Assembly: GCA_958009055.1 (NCBI GenBank)
Contig: OY253656.1
Span: forward strand, 558,001-622,000
Direction of reading: 5' to 3'
Length of the DNA: 64,000 nt
Source of the DNA: Choricystis sp. odSpoLacu1
Lineage: Eukaryota; Chlorophyta; Trebouxiophyceae
Made by a program: the position numbers and the translations under genes. How positions within the stretch are numbered: position 1 is the first letter of the stretch; each line of letters begins with the position of its first letter. This document shows positions 1-10,500 of this stretch, piece by piece. The notes beneath the pieces are model-generated. The model was not told where the DNA came from. It saw only the letters and a program-made list of their open reading frames with translations, and ran no database searches.

Positions 1-1
1 C

Positions 2-169
2 GGGGCAGCCGCAGACACGGCTGGCCTGGCGTATCGTGCCGCCGGCGCGTCAGCTGTGCTGGCGTGCCTGGATGGCGCAGCGCGGCGGGCGGGCGGGTTG
101 GCGGTCGAGGAGGCGCCGCCGCGCGTCGCGCGCGCGGTCGCCGACGTCGACCGGTTTTTGAGGGATTGA
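2..169 (+). CDS. 3' end of an unidentified gene
   Basis: An open frame enters from the left edge of the window and ends at TGA 167-169, giving about 55 residues. The residues are Ala/Arg/Val-rich and end in DVDRFLRD. The codon use is GC-rich like that of the neighbouring genes, and an AT/T-rich stretch typical of 3' untranslated DNA here follows the stop at once. The start and any domain lie outside the window, so no function can be given. It could also be an out-of-frame shadow, since long open frames are common in DNA this GC-rich. Confidence 0.45.
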   Translation, partial: GAAADTAGLAYRAAGASAVLACLDGAARRAGGLAVEEAPPRVARAVADVDRFLRD

Positions 170-371
170 GAGAGGGTGTGTGTTTGCTTTTCGCCGCGTT
201 TATGTATTGTGTCTCCATTCTTTTTTGTGATTTTTTACACCGGCAGTGGTGTGGAAAAAGGGGGGGGTAAAACGGCGCAGACCGACACACATTGCTTTTC
301 GTCGTTTTTTGTTTGAATCGGGCGTGGTGTGCCCCCACCTCTCCCCCCCCCCCCCCTCCCCCGCCTCAGCC

Positions 372-1433
372 ATGCCTGACGCAGCAGCCCTCTCCCGCCG
401 CCCAGGCGCCCCCACCGCGGTCGCCTCCTTTGTCCGCAGCATCCGCACCAGCCCGCGCGCCGCTACCATCGGCTGCCTCTGGCTGCTGGGCCTCTTCCTC
501 GCCTTCCTGGCGCCCGCGCCGGTGGCCAGTGAGTGTGTGGTGTGGGGGAGTGTGGGAGGAAGGACTGTGGGTCGAAAAATCGAGGGCTCGTTTTTCCGGC
601 TCGTCGCGACACCACCCCGTTCACCCTCCTTCCTCCCTCCCACCTGCCTCTCCCCCCCCCACACACACACACTCACAGTCACCAAAGAAGCCATCACCAC
701 CTACAACGCCGCCGCCGCCGACGCCTCCCGCGCCGCGGGCGCCGTGGCCGCCGCCCAGCACGACGCGGTGCGCGCGAGATTTGCGGCGGACGCAGAAACC
801 CCCTGGTTCTGGAGGTTCAAGGGAGAAGAGACGCGTGCCCGTGTGCACGCCGCCCGTGCGCGTGCTGCAGCCGCGGAGCGCGACCTGGAGGCCCGCCTGG
901 CGGCGACAGAGGCCGCGCTGACGCGGGGGCGGGCAGCTCTCGGCCTATGGAGCGAAGCCGGGGTGGGGGAAGCCAAACGACTGTACAAGGACGCCTTTGC
1001 TTCAGGCAAAGTGTTTGCGCGGAGGCAAACGTTCTGGGACGCGTTGACGCGGCTGCTGCGGTCGCGCGACGATCGTCACCCCGTGGTGGCTCTGCTTGAA
1101 CTCCTCGCCATCACCGTCATCAACTTCGCCATCGGCGCCATCGGCAGCGTGTTCATCTTTGCGGTGTCGCTGCCCCGCCTGATCGCGTCGTTTCAGGCGT
1201 CCTTCCTGTCGGCGGCCGCGTTTTACGCGGCCGCCCTGCTCGCCGCTGCCGCCGTCGCTGCCTCCTTCATCACCGCCCTGGCCGCCTCCGGCACCGCCGC
1301 CGCCTACGGCGTCGTGCAAGTCACGGGCGCCCGCCTGGCGCTGCGGGGGGGGGGAGGTGGCGGCGGAAACGTGTACGCGCTGCCGCCGCGCGCGCGGCCG
1401 CGCGCGCCGGGGGAGAGACCGCACCGGGAGTGA
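372..1433 (+). CDS. Predicted multi-pass membrane protein, one intron
   Basis: Exons are 372-528 and 679-1433; the intron 529-678 has a GTGAGTGTG donor and a CACACTCACAG acceptor. The product is 303 aa. An N-terminal hydrophobic segment (about residues 35-52, ending APAPVA) is followed by an Ala/Arg-rich helical stretch with a WFWRFKGEE motif near residue 90, then two or three membrane segments from about residue 180 (LLELLAITVINFAIGAIG; an AAAFYAAALLAAAAVAAS-like run). The tail is Gly- and Arg-rich. The layout suggests a membrane protein anchored at both ends with a soluble coil between, possibly plastid. I do not recognise the family. The intron is 150 bp with no in-frame stop, so retention would still give an open frame. 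Confidence 0.65.
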   Translation: MPDAAALSRRPGAPTAVASFVRSIRTSPRAATIGCLWLLGLFLAFLAPAPVASECVVWGSVGGRTVGRKIEGSFFRLVATPPRSPSFLPPTCLSPPHTHTLTVTKEAITTYNAAAADASRAAGAVAAAQHDAVRARFAADAETPWFWRFKGEETRARVHAARARAAAAERDLEARLAATEAALTRGRAALGLWSEAGVGEAKRLYKDAFASGKVFARRQTFWDALTRLLRSRDDRHPVVALLELLAITVINFAIGAIGSVFIFAVSLPRLIASFQASFLSAAAFYAAALLAAAAVAASFITALAASGTAAAYGVVQVTGARLALRGGGGGGGNVYALPPRARPRAPGERPHRE

Positions 1434-1562
1434 GGGTGTGTGTGTGTGGAGTGGAGGGACTCGGCCGCCCTAGAGTAAGGAAAAGCATCATTTTCAGGTT
1501 GTTTACAAGAAACACAAACAAACAAAAACAACACGCCGCCCCAACACTCCCTCATCACGCTG

Positions 1563-3136
1563 TCACCTTTTCACCTGCTTCGCCTTCTCCTCCCGTGTGG
1601 CCGCCCCCCGCTTCTTCTCGTTGGCCCCCGCACACTTGCTCCCGGGCGCCGACGCGGGCGCCCCCCCCGCCCTCCGCAGCGGCGGCGGCGGCGCCCCCGC
1701 GTCCGCGGCCGCGTCTTTGCCCGCGGCCGCCACCTGCGCGCGCAGCAGCTTGCGCCTCGCTTTCGCGTTGGGCAGCTTCACCTCTGGCCGCGCCGCGGGA
1801 GCCGGCGACGTCGGCGGCGGCGCCTCCGGCGCGGCAGCCGCCGCGGCGGCCGCCGCCCGCTTGGCACGCCTCGACTTCTCGTGCGGCGTTTTTTTGACGC
1901 CCGCGCGCGACGGCGCGACCGCCGCCACCGCGGCCGCGCACGTCAGCCGCGCCCCGGACGCGCTGACAGAGGCCAGGGGGGGCGCAGACGCGCCCGCCCG
2001 CCAGTCCCACAGGCGCACGCAGCCGTCGCCACCGGCGGAGGAGAGGGTGGGGGTGGGGGTGGCGGGGAGCGGGGCGACCCCTTTCACCCGCGCCGCGTGG
2101 GCGCCGTGCATCACCGACGCCGGCCCCCCGCCCGCCCTCACATCCCACAGTGCGATGGCGCCTTTGTCCCCCCCCGTGGCCAGGGTGTGGGCGTCCAGCC
2201 AGGCGGCGCACAACTGGTTGCCTGCGCCTGTGAGTGTGGTGACCGCCGCCTGTCCGCCGTCCCCCCCTCCCACACTGTGCACGGTGACGCTGTCCCCGCA
2301 CAGCAGGGCGTAGGCATCCTCTGCACCAGTCGGGCCAAAGGCGGCCGCACCGGCGGGCGTGGGGAGGCGGGTCTTGAACTGGGCTTTCCCTTTGACCAGC
2401 GACCACAGCCGCAGACCGCCTCTGACATCCGTCGACACAAACACGCGGCCAGAGTCGTGCACAGTGAGCCCACTGATGGCGCCCCCATGGTCGGCCACCG
2501 TTTTGAGTTCCGTCCAGTCGCCGCCCGCGGTCCAGATTGTCACCGCTCCGTCAGCAGCGCCAGACAGCATGTGGGTCGGGGGGGCACGGCCTCCAATGAG
2601 TGTGTCATCAGGGGGGGCGTACAGGGCGAGCGCGGTGACGGCGCCGTCGCCAGGGGACATGAGGAAGCCGAGGTCGGCGTGGTTCTGGGGGGGGGAGGGA
2701 AGGAAGAAAAAGTGGGTTCAAAACTGTTTTTTTGTTTCTGTTCTTCGCCACCACCGCCAACACACTGCCAACCGAACAACACACTCACCGCCACATCAAA
2801 CAGGTGGATGACGTCGTCCGCGCCCCCCGTGGCGACAAAGGGAGCAGCTGCTGCCACACATTTCACAGGCCCAGAGTGGACAGGGACGTAGAAGGAGCGG
2901 CGCAGGGTGGATGCCTGGTTGATTGTAGAGTGTGTGGGGTTGTGGGGAGGTGTGAGGTGCGTTGGAAGGCGCGGAGGGACGGGCACATGCGGCCGGCGGC
3001 CCCGCTCTCGCTGCACGAAAAAAAAACTAGCCACCGCCACCGCCGCTCCTCCTCACACAACACTCACGTCGCCATCGACGGTGGTGTCGAAACCAAACAG
3101 GAACCGCTCGTAGCAGCCCGCGACGACGGTCGCCAT
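1563..3136 (-). CDS. MAK11: WD40 ribosome-assembly factor, MAK11/PAK1IP1-like
   Basis: Exons are 3136-3068, 2914-2789 and 2684-1563, all joined in phase 0, giving 438 aa. The start region (MATVVAGCYERFLFGFD) leads into WD40 blades. Matches to the MAK11/PAK1IP1 family include VPVHSGPVKCVA, FVATGGADDVIHLFD, HGGAISGLTVHDSGRVF and LRLWSLVKGKAQFK. The C-terminal 130 residues are Lys/Ala/Pro-rich and basic, as expected of a nucleolar protein. Family members act in the nucleolus in 60S subunit assembly near 5S RNP incorporation. The gene is divergent from eS21 with 131 bp between start codons, which fits shared control of two ribosome genes. The family call is firm; the exact orthology is inferred. 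Confidence 0.8.
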
Positions 3137-3267
3137 GGCGCAGCAGCACAGGGAAAAGCGCGCGCGAACAAACGACGAAGACTGGCAAGAGACGCCGGTC
3201 GCCTCCTCTCTCATCTCTTCGTTTGCTTTCCCTCCTCCCCTCCCCCCCAAAACCAACACACGCCACC

Positions 3268-3981
3268 ATGATCAACGACGAGGGCGAGATTGTCGACCTG
3301 TACATCCCGCGCAAGTGGTGCGTGCCCTGTGGCGAGGGGCTGCAGCGGGCGGGGAGGCCCCCCGACCGAGAGCGCCCCCGGGCCGCCGCTGCCATCGCGC
3401 GCACGCGCGCGCCTCCGCCCCTCGCCTCCTCGCCCTCCCGCCGCTACCGGTCGCGGCAGGCCAGGCCGCGTCGGCGGAGCACCGAGATCGTGGGGCAGGG
3501 TGGGAGGCGCTGCGCGGATTTCCGCCGCCCCGCCCTCGAAACGCCGCATGCCTCACGCTCGGCGGCTCCCGCCCCCGACCGCACGCTGCGCCCCCGATCG
3601 CGGCGCCGCTCCCACCCTGCACGCGCGCATTGAGCCTGCGTCGCGTGTGGGACGGTTGGAGGCGGCGAAGCCGCAGTGTTGAGGGCGCGCGGGGGGCAGC
3701 GTCGCCCCGCCGCCGATCGCTCTCCACTTTCGCACCCTCGCTCAAAAACTCACACCACCCATCCCCGCCCTCCTCACCCACCCAGCTCGTGGACCAACAA
3801 GCTCATCACCGCCAAGGACCACGCCTCCGTCCAAATCAACGTGGGCCACCTGAACGCGGACGGTGTCTACACAGGGGCGTACACGACGCTCGCGCTCGCC
3901 GGCAACGTGCGCGCGTGGGGGGCGGCCGACACCGCGGTCGACCTGCTGTGGAAGAAAGCGCAGGCTGGGCGCGCCGAGTGA
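3268..3981 (+). CDS. RPS21: 40S ribosomal protein eS21
   Basis: Exons are 3268-3317 and 3786-3981, with a 468-bp GT-AG intron that splits a Cys codon (TG|C). The product is 81 aa, the normal eS21 length. It opens with [17 protein letters not shown] and contains the signature [13 protein letters not shown], both diagnostic for eS21, a eukaryote-specific small-subunit protein. The intron follows residue 16, is large for this locus and is very GC-rich. The divergent neighbour is a ribosome-assembly gene. TGTAA, the usual green-algal poly(A) signal, occurs about 110 bp past the stop, near 4095. Confidence 0.93.
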
Positions 3982-4173
3982 GAGAGTTGAGAAAGGTGGG
4001 GTGAGAGTGTGTGGGGGGGCGGGGGTGGCTTCCTTGTTGCCCGCGCCGCCGCACCCTTTCCCCGTGTTTCTCTCTCTTCCACGCCCCGCCCTTGTTTGTA
4101 ACCGCGTTTGAGGGTTTTTCCTTTCACTGGACTGATTAAAAAAAATTAACATAAAAAAAAGCGTGTGTCTCTT

Positions 4174-5420
4174 CTACCCCGCTGCCCCTCGCACCGCCTC
4201 GAACGCGCGTGCCGCGCTGTCGGCGTCCCCCCTCCCCCCTCCCGCCGCCCCCACCGCTCCCGCCACGTCGGCTGCCACGGCCGCCACGGCGTCCAGGTCG
4301 ACGTCCAGGGAGGCGAGCCAAGGCGAGATGTCGAGAGGAGGGGAGGGCGGAGGCGCAGCGTCGCCGCCAGACACTGACGCGCTGCCGCTGCCACCACCCG
4401 CGGCCAGCACCACCGCCGCCAGCGCGATGATGTGGGGAGGCGCCCACAAGCACACGTCGGTGAGCAGGGAGGCCGTCACCCCCGCCCAGGCGGCGGGGGC
4501 GAGGGCCGCGGCAGCCGCGTCGGCCGCGTCTGCGCCCGCGCGTGCGCCCGCGGCTCGCGCCGCGGCAGCCGCAAAGCGAGCAGCATCGCCATAAGGAGAA
4601 AACACGAGCAGGCCGCCCCGAGAGGCCAGTACCTCCATGATGGAGAGCTCGGCGGACAGGATGGCGTCGGGGGAGGGGGGGTGGAGGCCGGGGTGGGAAG
4701 CTGGGAGGGGGGTGGAAAAGAGTGTGAGAGGAGCAACGACTTTTCACCCCCACAAACACGCACGCACCACACACACACGCTCTCAACTCTCTCCCTCTCT
4801 CTCACCTGACGCCTTGGCTGCCAACGCCACCACTCCCGCGAGAGACACGTGCGACTCTTCCGCTTTGGCCGCCAAAAACAGCGCCCCCGCCGCCAGGGCG
4901 GGGGGGGATACGGCGCCCAGCCCTCTGTCGAACAGGAAGCGGCGTGCGTAGACGACGGCGGTGCCGACGACGCTGGGGTGGATTGGGGGGGAGGGTGATT
5001 GAAAAAATGAAGGAAAGAAACAACCACGATCCCTCACTCCATCACACCCGCACACTCTCTCTCTAACCGTTGGCGCAGGCCACCGTTGGAGCACTTGGCA
5101 ATGTCACACGCGTCTGTGTGGGGGGGAGAGGTGAGTGAGCGTGGTTTTGGGACAAGCAAACCACTCGACCCCCAAAACTCATCACTCACATTCTGTCAAA
5201 AAACATTTTAAGCCACTAATATCGGCATCAGTGAGGCCCAAGTCGCGCTCTCGGCTCCAGGCGGCCGCCACGGCGGAGCGGGGGACGAGACCGCTGTGGG
5301 AGGGGGGGGGGGGAGGGTTGGTCGAACGGTGGAAATGGGGGCACCCTCCCGCCGCCTCGCCTCATCCACACACGCGCACACTCACGCTGCATGGATCGAC
5401 GTCCAAAAGTTTGCCGCCAT
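4174..5420 (-). CDS. CCNC: Cyclin C, Mediator kinase-module subunit
   Basis: Five exons: 5420-5386, 5293-5190, 5113-5068, 4972-4806 and 4700-4174, joining in frame to 292 aa. It opens with MAANFWTSIHAA, close to the cyclin C N-terminus (MAANFWTSTH in animals). The first cyclin fold contains LRQRVVGTAVVYARRFLF and LAAGALFLAAKAEE; the second contains TDVCLWAPPHIIALAAVVLA. Cyclin C pairs with CDK8 in the Mediator kinase module and regulates RNA polymerase II transcription. The C-terminus is Ala-rich and longer than in animals. Only 75 bp separate its start codon from that of the divergent methyltransferase gene, so both must share a very short promoter. Confidence 0.87.
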
Positions 5421-5495
5421 TCTATTCGGACCCCCACCCCACAAAAACGGCACGGAGAGTGAAAAACACGTTGCCTTGTTTATTTTTGTCACAAA

Positions 5496-6593
5496 ATGTC
5501 ACCGACCAGTGACGGCTCGGTCACCCGCCTGCTGGCCTACGTGTGTCACAACGCTCCCCCACTTGACGTAGTGGCTGCGTGTGCCTTTCTAGCCACACCG
5601 GCTTGCCAGCGCGCTGTCGTGTGCGCACTCAAAACGGCAGCCACCCTCCGCGGCCCGCCACCGCCCGGCTATGCCGCCTCCATTCTGACCGCGGTGGCTC
5701 GGCGCGCGGGCGACGACCTGGAGGACGAGCTGGCGGTCGCGTTGGCGGCCGCGTTGAGGGGTGATGGTGAAAACGAGGACGACGCGCGGACGCTGCCGCC
5801 GCCACCCCCTGGCACCGAGTGGCGAGCCTACTTCTTTGGGGGGACCGCCTCCTCATTCCCTGTGGTCGTCGCTGCCTCTCGTGACTTCCTGGCCGCCGGC
5901 ACGGGGGGCGCGGTGTGGAGAGCGGGGGGGGCACTAGCTGCCGCGCTCTTAGCACGCCCCACCCTGGTGGACGGCAAGGCTCTTCTCGAGTTGGGGTGTG
6001 GGTGTGGGCTGGCGGGGGCGGCGGTGGCGGTGGCGGCCGGGTGGGTGGAGGATGGTGGCGGTGGTGGTGGTGACGCCACCACACCGCGGCTCGCTCCCGC
6101 CTCTCTCACCCTCACAGACGGCGACCCCGGCGCCCTGGCAATAGCCACTGCCACCCTGGCCGCCAACGGGGTGCGCGGTGTGGAGGTGGGGCGGCTGGCG
6201 TGGGGTGGTGGTGGTGGTGGCGGTGAGAGTGCACCCCCACTCGACCACCACCACCACCACCACCACCACCACTCCGACGCCCCTCGCCTCGTGATCGGCG
6301 CGGACATCATGTATGATCCAGTGGCAGCACCCGCGTTGGCCGACCTTTTGGCCCGCCTGCTGAGTGTGCCTGGGTCTGCAGCCCTGTTGGCGGGGGTGGA
6401 GCGGGCAGAGGCGACGGTCGACGCGTACACGCGCGCGCTCTCAGCCGCGGGGGTCACCGTCGTGCGCCGGTGTCCGCCGCTGGCAGAGGGAGAAAACGAC
6501 TGTGACGATCACCTGGGGCCGGTGTGGGGGGAGGAGGATGAGAGTGGGGCGGTGGGGTGGTGGTGGTGTGTGGGAGCAGGAGGGAGGAAGTGA
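5496..6593 (+). CDS. EEF2KMT/FAM86-type protein-lysine methyltransferase
   Basis: An intronless frame of 365 aa. An N-terminal helical region (about 1-110) resembles the FAM86 N-terminal domain. A seven-beta-strand methyltransferase core follows: motif I LLELGCGCGLAG at about residue 165, an acidic LTDGDPGAL loop that binds the cofactor ribose, and LVIGADIMYDP at about residue 268, the D-x-x-Y/D type post-motif of this lysine-methylating family. Relatives trimethylate a lysine of elongation factor 2. A run of nine His codons (about 6246-6272) sits in a loop just before the catalytic strand. The substrate is inferred from family resemblance only. Confidence 0.72.
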   Translation: MSPTSDGSVTRLLAYVCHNAPPLDVVAACAFLATPACQRAVVCALKTAATLRGPPPPGYAASILTAVARRAGDDLEDELAVALAAALRGDGENEDDARTLPPPPPGTEWRAYFFGGTASSFPVVVAASRDFLAAGTGGAVWRAGGALAAALLARPTLVDGKALLELGCGCGLAGAAVAVAAGWVEDGGGGGGDATTPRLAPASLTLTDGDPGALAIATATLAANGVRGVEVGRLAWGGGGGGGESAPPLDHHHHHHHHHSDAPRLVIGADIMYDPVAAPALADLLARLLSVPGSAALLAGVERAEATVDAYTRALSAAGVTVVRRCPPLAEGENDCDDHLGPVWGEEDESGAVGWWWCVGAGGRK

Positions 6594-7167
6594 AAAAAGA
6601 AAACAAAAAAACGTTCAGACGCTCCGAAGCCGCGCGACTCTCTCTTCAGCCTCCCCTCTCAAAACCGACCTGGTTTTTTGTGCCGCCTCACTCTCCTCCC
6701 CCCTTTTTCACGCACCCGTGTGGCCAGGTCCACGGCTCCGCTGCCGCCCGCCACCCACCCGCACCGCGCACGCGCCCTGCCCCCCAGCGTAGGTGAGTTC
6801 TTAGGAGTTACAAGCTGCAGGGACGAGGCCGACACCCCGCCCGCGAACAACAAAAAGAAACGGCCTCCGCCTCTGCCGCCACCCCACCCCACCGCCCCCC
6901 ACTGGGCCCGTGACAGTGATTGGACAGGGCGTCGGGGGCGTGATAGCGGGAGCAGCGGCGGTGTGGCTGCGCCCTGCGTCGACGCGAAACCGCACCGACG
7001 CGAAAACAAAAACGACGACGCCCATCCCTCACACACACACAGGCTCACCCCCACCCCGCCCCGCTCCACGCGCACCCTCGCCACCCTCACGTCGAGGAGG
7101 CGTCGACGAGCCAGGGTCTGTGCCCCCCGCAGCCGCGGGCGGACGTTTTTTTTCCACTTCGACCCAA
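6594..7167. other. Intergenic: 3' end of methyltransferase gene and leader of homeobox gene
   Basis: No coding gene seen. The first 100 bp are A/T-richer and probably 3' untranslated. The remainder leads into the homeobox gene and contains a possible splice donor (GTAGGTGAGT near 6788-6797), which would fit a 5'-untranslated intron. Unsupported by anything beyond the motif. Confidence 0.4.
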
Positions 7168-7577
7168 ATGGCGGGCCGCGGCCGCGGCCGCCAGACCAAG
7201 ACGCCGGAGCAGGTGGCCGCCCTGGAAGCGTCGTATGCATGTGAGGGTGCGGGAGGAGGGAGGGAGGGAGGGTTGGGGGGGGGAGGGCGGCGGCGAGGGC
7301 GAGATGGGGAGGCGACAACAGGCGGCGAACAAAAACGGTTCGACAGCCAACCCACCCGCGGGCGGACGTTTTTTTTCCACTTCGACCCAAATGGCGGGCC
7401 GCGGCCGCGGCCGCCAGACCAAGACGCCGGAGCAGGTGGCCGCCCTGGAAGCGTCGTATGCATGTGAGGGTGCGGGAGGAGGGAGGGAGGGAGGGTTGGG
7501 GGGGGAGGGCGGCGGCGAGGGCGAGATGGGGAGGCGACAACAGGCGGCGAACAAAAACGGTTCGACAGCCAACCCAC
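7133..7577 (+). repeat. Tandem duplication of homeobox-gene first exon, 223-bp unit
   Basis: Two head-to-tail copies, about 7133-7355 and 7356-7577, appear identical apart from one G in a G8/G9 run. Each copy carries the same leader, ATG, 73-nt coding exon with the start of the homeodomain, splice donor and intron beginning. Either copy can splice to the single acceptor at 7591 and give the same protein. Near-identity points to a recent event or an assembly duplication. Confidence 0.9.
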
Positions 7578-10500
7578 CCCTCCCTCCCCAGCCAGCCCCC
7601 GCCCCGACGCCGACGCCATCTCCGCCCTGGCCACCGCCACCGGCCTCGCCCCCGACCAGGTGACCCAGTGGCTCAACGTGCGCCGCCGCAAGGCGCGGGC
7701 GGCGGGGGAGGAGGTGCCGGAAGTTCCCGCCGGCCGCCGCGGCCGCCGCGCGGGGGCGGGGGGCGCTGCCGCCACCGCCCCGAGTGACGGCGGGGGCACG
7801 GGGCACGCCACCGAGTCGGAGGATGGTGGAGATGACGACGCGGGTGAGCCTGCGGCTGCCGCGCCGCCGCCGCCACCCCCGCCGCCGCCGCCGCCACCCC
7901 CTCCTGCTGGCGACGACGACAAACAGCAACGCCTCGCCGCCCTCATGGCGTCCGGCGCGCTCGACCCCGCCCGCCTGGGCGCCGTCCTGCAGAAAGCGGC
8001 GGCCGCGAAAGCGCCGCCCAAGCCCGCGCCTGCAGCGGCCGCTCTGGCCGCGGCCGCGTCGGCCGCGGGTCGCCCCGTCCCCCCAGCCGCCGCCGCCGCC
8101 CTCGCGGCCGCCGCCACCGGGCCCCGCATCCCGCCCGACGCAGACGCCCTGCTGGCCGCCGGCGCGGCCGCCCTGCCCCAGCCGATGGCGGTGGATGGAC
8201 CCCCCCTGGCCCTCGCGTTTGACGAGCCGCGCGCGCCCGCCAAGGGCGGGCGCGGCCGCGGCGCCGCCGCCCCCGCCGCCAAGCGCCCCCGCTCCCGCTC
8301 CGCGTCCGCGGAAGCGGGGGCCGGTGCCGCCGTGGCGGCGCGGAGGGCGGAGGCGGAGGCGGAGAGGCGCGCGCGCAATGACGCGCGCGCGCGGCCGAGC
8401 GCGCGCGCAAGGCCGCCGAAAAAGCGGCCGCCGACGCTGCCCGGGAGGCGGCCAAGAAGGCGGTGGCGGACGCCAAGAAAGCGGAGAAGGAGCAGGCCAA
8501 GCGCAGGGTGGAGGAGGAGAGGGCGGCGCGCGCGGCGGCGGCCGCAGAGCGCAAGGCGGAGAGGGAGCGCGCGCGCGCGGAGAAGGCGCAGGCTGATGCG
8601 GTGGCTGCGGCGTCGGCAGCTGCTGCAGCGGCGGCCGCTGGTCCTGCCGACGGTGGCGCTGCTGGCGGCCGCGGGGGCCACAAGCCCCCCACCAAGTCCG
8701 ACTCCGACGTCGACGACGACGACGCGGCGGCCGGCCGCGCGCCGCGCCCGCCCTTCCCCCCGCCCACCGCCTTCACCCGCGCCTACCCGCCCGACGTGGG
8801 CGAGTCCGCCGGCCCCGGTCTGGCCATCGCGGCCGCCCTGCTGCGCGACTTTGGGGACGTGCTGGGTCTGCCCCCGATCTCGCCAGACGCCCTTCTCGCC
8901 GCCCTCCGCACCGGCGAGTCCTCCGCCCTGCTCGGCACCATCCACACCTCCCTCCTGGCCATCGCATTTGCCGACTCCGAGGACGGGTGGGCGACGGGGG
9001 CCACCCAGCCCGGGGGGCTTGCCAACTTTGTGGACAAAGCCGTGCAAGCGGCCGGCTTCCGCCTCGAGTCCGCCTGGGCGTGGGGCTACGACGTGGACGC
9101 GTGGCGCGCCCACGCGGGCGCCCACACGTGGCCCGAAGTGCTGCGCCAGTGGGGGGTGGCGTCAGGGTTTGGCGCGCGGAGGCCGCGCGCGCGCGCGTCG
9201 CGCCCGCCGCCAAGACGGGGCGCGGGCGCGCGGGCCCCCGGGCGGGGGTGCCCGGGGAAGACGTCGCCACGTCGCCCGACGGCACCAAGCGCCTGCGCTT
9301 GCCCGCCCGCTTCCCTCCGGGCTCCGTCAAAGCGACGGCGTGGACGGTGCTGGCGGCTCCCGGGGTCGGCCCCGCCGGCCTCCCCGTGCGCGACATTGTG
9401 CGGCTGACCGCCCCCCTGCGCGACTGGTCCCACAACAAGACGCCCGAAACCACGCTGGCGGGGGCCATGGACAAGGACGGCCTGTTTGAGAGGGTGGCCC
9501 CGCCCAAGGATGGGGTGGGGGCTCGGTACGCGCTGACAGCGCTCACGCGCGCGCGGGCGGGGGACGCGCCCGCGCCCGCCGACCCGGCTGCCGAGCGTGA
9601 ACCCACGCCCGCTCCCTCCGGCACGGGCGGGTCGTCCTCTGATGAGGGTGGTGGCAGCGACGGCTCCGATACCGACGAATCGGACGCGGGAGCCGCGCCG
9701 CGCGGGCCGCGCCGCGGCGGCGCCCACGCGCCGTGGTGCGCGCGCCTCGCGGCCGACGGCTACGACGCCCTCCCCCTGGGCGACCGCGTCGCCGCCCTGG
9801 ACGCCCTGTCGCACGCGGCCCTGGAGGGGCCCTCCTTCCGGGCGGCGCTGGATGCGCGCGTCGAGGAGGGTGTGCGCGCGGCGCGCGAAGCGGCCGACGC
9901 CAAAAAAGCCGCGTCGCGCGGCGGGTCGGCCGCGCCCGGCTCGCGCGCGGCCTCGGCCGACCGCACCCCACCCCCCGCCCCCCTGACCGCGCCCCAGATC
10001 CAAGCCCGCCTGCTGGCCGCCACCACCGCCAACACGGTGCGCGCGGAGCCGCTGGGCACCGACCGCGGCCGCGGGCGGTGGTGGGCGCCCGGGCGCGGCG
10101 GCGGCGCGGGGCCAGAGGGCGCGCCGTCCAACCCTGGCCGCGGCCGCCTGCTGTACGAGCCTGCGGGAGTGGAAGGAGAGAATGCTCCGCCCCCTCCCCC
10201 CCCTGCCGCTGTGCTGGATGGGGGGGCGCTGGACGCTGTGATTGGCGGGTGCGACGCGCGCGGGTCGCGCGAGCACGCCCTCTGCCGCGCGCTCACCGCG
10301 GCCGCCCCCCTCCCTCAAAGCGGCCATGCCGGCTGCTCCCCTGGGTGCCGCCACCCTGGACCCGGACGCCCTGGTGGACGCGGACGCCTGGTTTGGGGCG
10401 CCCGTGACCGGCGCCGCCCTGGCCAAGGGGCGCCGCCACGGCGCGGGCGTCGCGCCGCCCGTTGACGGCCCGTCCGGCCGCCAGTCCGCCCTCGACGTGG

